From: Dipetalonema caudispina
Taxonomy: Eukaryota; Nematoda; Chromadorea; Rhabditida; Onchocercidae
DNA: 64,000 bases
Direction: 5' to 3'
Assembly (NCBI GenBank): GCA_013365325.1
Contig: JABVXV010000336.1
Location: forward strand, 1-64,000
A program made the position numbers and the translations under genes. Shown here in pieces: positions 63,657-64,000 of this stretch (positions are counted from its first letter, which is position 1; every line of letters starts with the position of its first letter). The notes under the pieces are model-generated. The model was not told the origin of the DNA. It was given only the letters and a program-made list of their open reading frames with translations, and ran no database searches.

Positions 63657-63707
63657 GCACAATATATCCGGAAATTTTGAAATTTAAAATTTCCGGATAT
63701 ATTGTGC
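63657..63707. repeat. perfect 22-bp inverted repeat with 7-nt loop
   Basis: Arms 63657-63678 and 63686-63707 are exact reverse complements (left arm starts GCACAATATATCCGG). The loop is GAAATTT. Complementarity stops sharply on both outer sides. It could form a strong hairpin or cruciform, and could be a small foldback element or a 3' structure. Confidence 0.85.
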
Positions 63708-64000
63708 TACTGTTAAATTTGCACATTACCTATAAAATTTCGATAATAACCTGCATAATATTATTATTTATACACGTATCCTGCACAGAATGCATTTATC
63801 TTCCAATAAAACCAATCATTCTTATATTTATGATCATAATTTTTCTACGTTTAATTTTAAATTATGTAAATTTTCTAAACTCTTTATATAAACATCAAAA
63901 TATTAATCTACCACATTATTATATTACATTCACCCAATCAGGCGTTAATGTATAATCTGCGATGTAAAAAGACTCCAAGAAAAGGTCAAGTAACAGAGAA

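Larger units (their letters stand above)
63383..64000. other. right-end intergenic sequence
   Basis: AT-rich sequence holding the perfect hairpin at 63657-63707. The open frame 63677-63955 plus is Ile/Leu-rich, overlaps the hairpin and lacks gene support. Confidence 0.5.

Overview
The window looks like nuclear DNA from a nematode, most likely a spirurid or filarial worm. The evidence is AT-rich sequence, many small exons with 100-400 bp introns, acceptors close to TTTCAG, long ATT/GT/TA/GATA microsatellites, and genes whose nearest recognisable relatives are animal proteins. The filarial assignment is an inference. No bacterial, viral or Wolbachia-like coding sequence was recognised. Most protein genes are split into exons, so the models below were assembled by hand by joining exons whose reading phases agree. 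Single-base boundary errors are possible.

Layout: 1-9.8 kb is repeat-rich intergenic DNA (ATT and GT arrays and a diverged inverted repeat). 9.8-20.4 kb (minus) is a 29-exon receptor-type guanylyl cyclase with an unusually long C-terminal tail. 23.2-24.5 kb (plus) is glyoxalase I. 25.6-27.0 kb (minus) is a very small protein with a single LIM domain. 30.1-32.6 kb (minus) is a divergent neuronal-calcium-sensor/KChIP-like EF-hand protein with ATT arrays in its introns. 32.6-39.4 kb is repeat-rich and has no convincing gene. 39.4-43.1 kb (minus) is an ARHGAP1/RGA-1-type RhoGAP with a BCH (CRAL-TRIO-like) domain. 44.4-48.8 kb (plus) is a CDC14 phosphatase, head-to-head with the RhoGAP. 50.9-54.3 kb (minus) is RCC1, the Ran exchange factor. 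56.9-61.3 kb (plus) is a FAF1/UBXN-3-type ubiquitin adaptor with UBA-like, UAS, coiled-coil and UBX regions. 61.8-62.4 kb (minus) has an unexplained 199-codon open frame. 62.9-63.4 kb (plus) is an intronless small membrane-anchored or secreted glycoprotein of unknown function, followed by a perfect 22-bp hairpin.

The 39-61 kb half holds four conserved housekeeping or cell-division regulators (RhoGAP, CDC14, RCC1, FAF1) in alternating orientation. The first half has lower gene density and holds signalling genes (guanylyl cyclase, calcium sensor), a metabolic enzyme (GLO1) and a LIM protein. There is no sign of an operon: most neighbours are divergent or convergent and more than 1 kb apart. Points most worth a second look: the cyclase tail with two R-R-x-S/T-like clusters and a Gly-to-Asp change in its catalytic FSDIV motif, the 99-residue LIM-only protein, the loss of the F-P-R p97-contact motif in the UBX domain, an RCC1 N-terminus that fits the N-terminal methyltransferase consensus, and the perfect hairpin at the right end.
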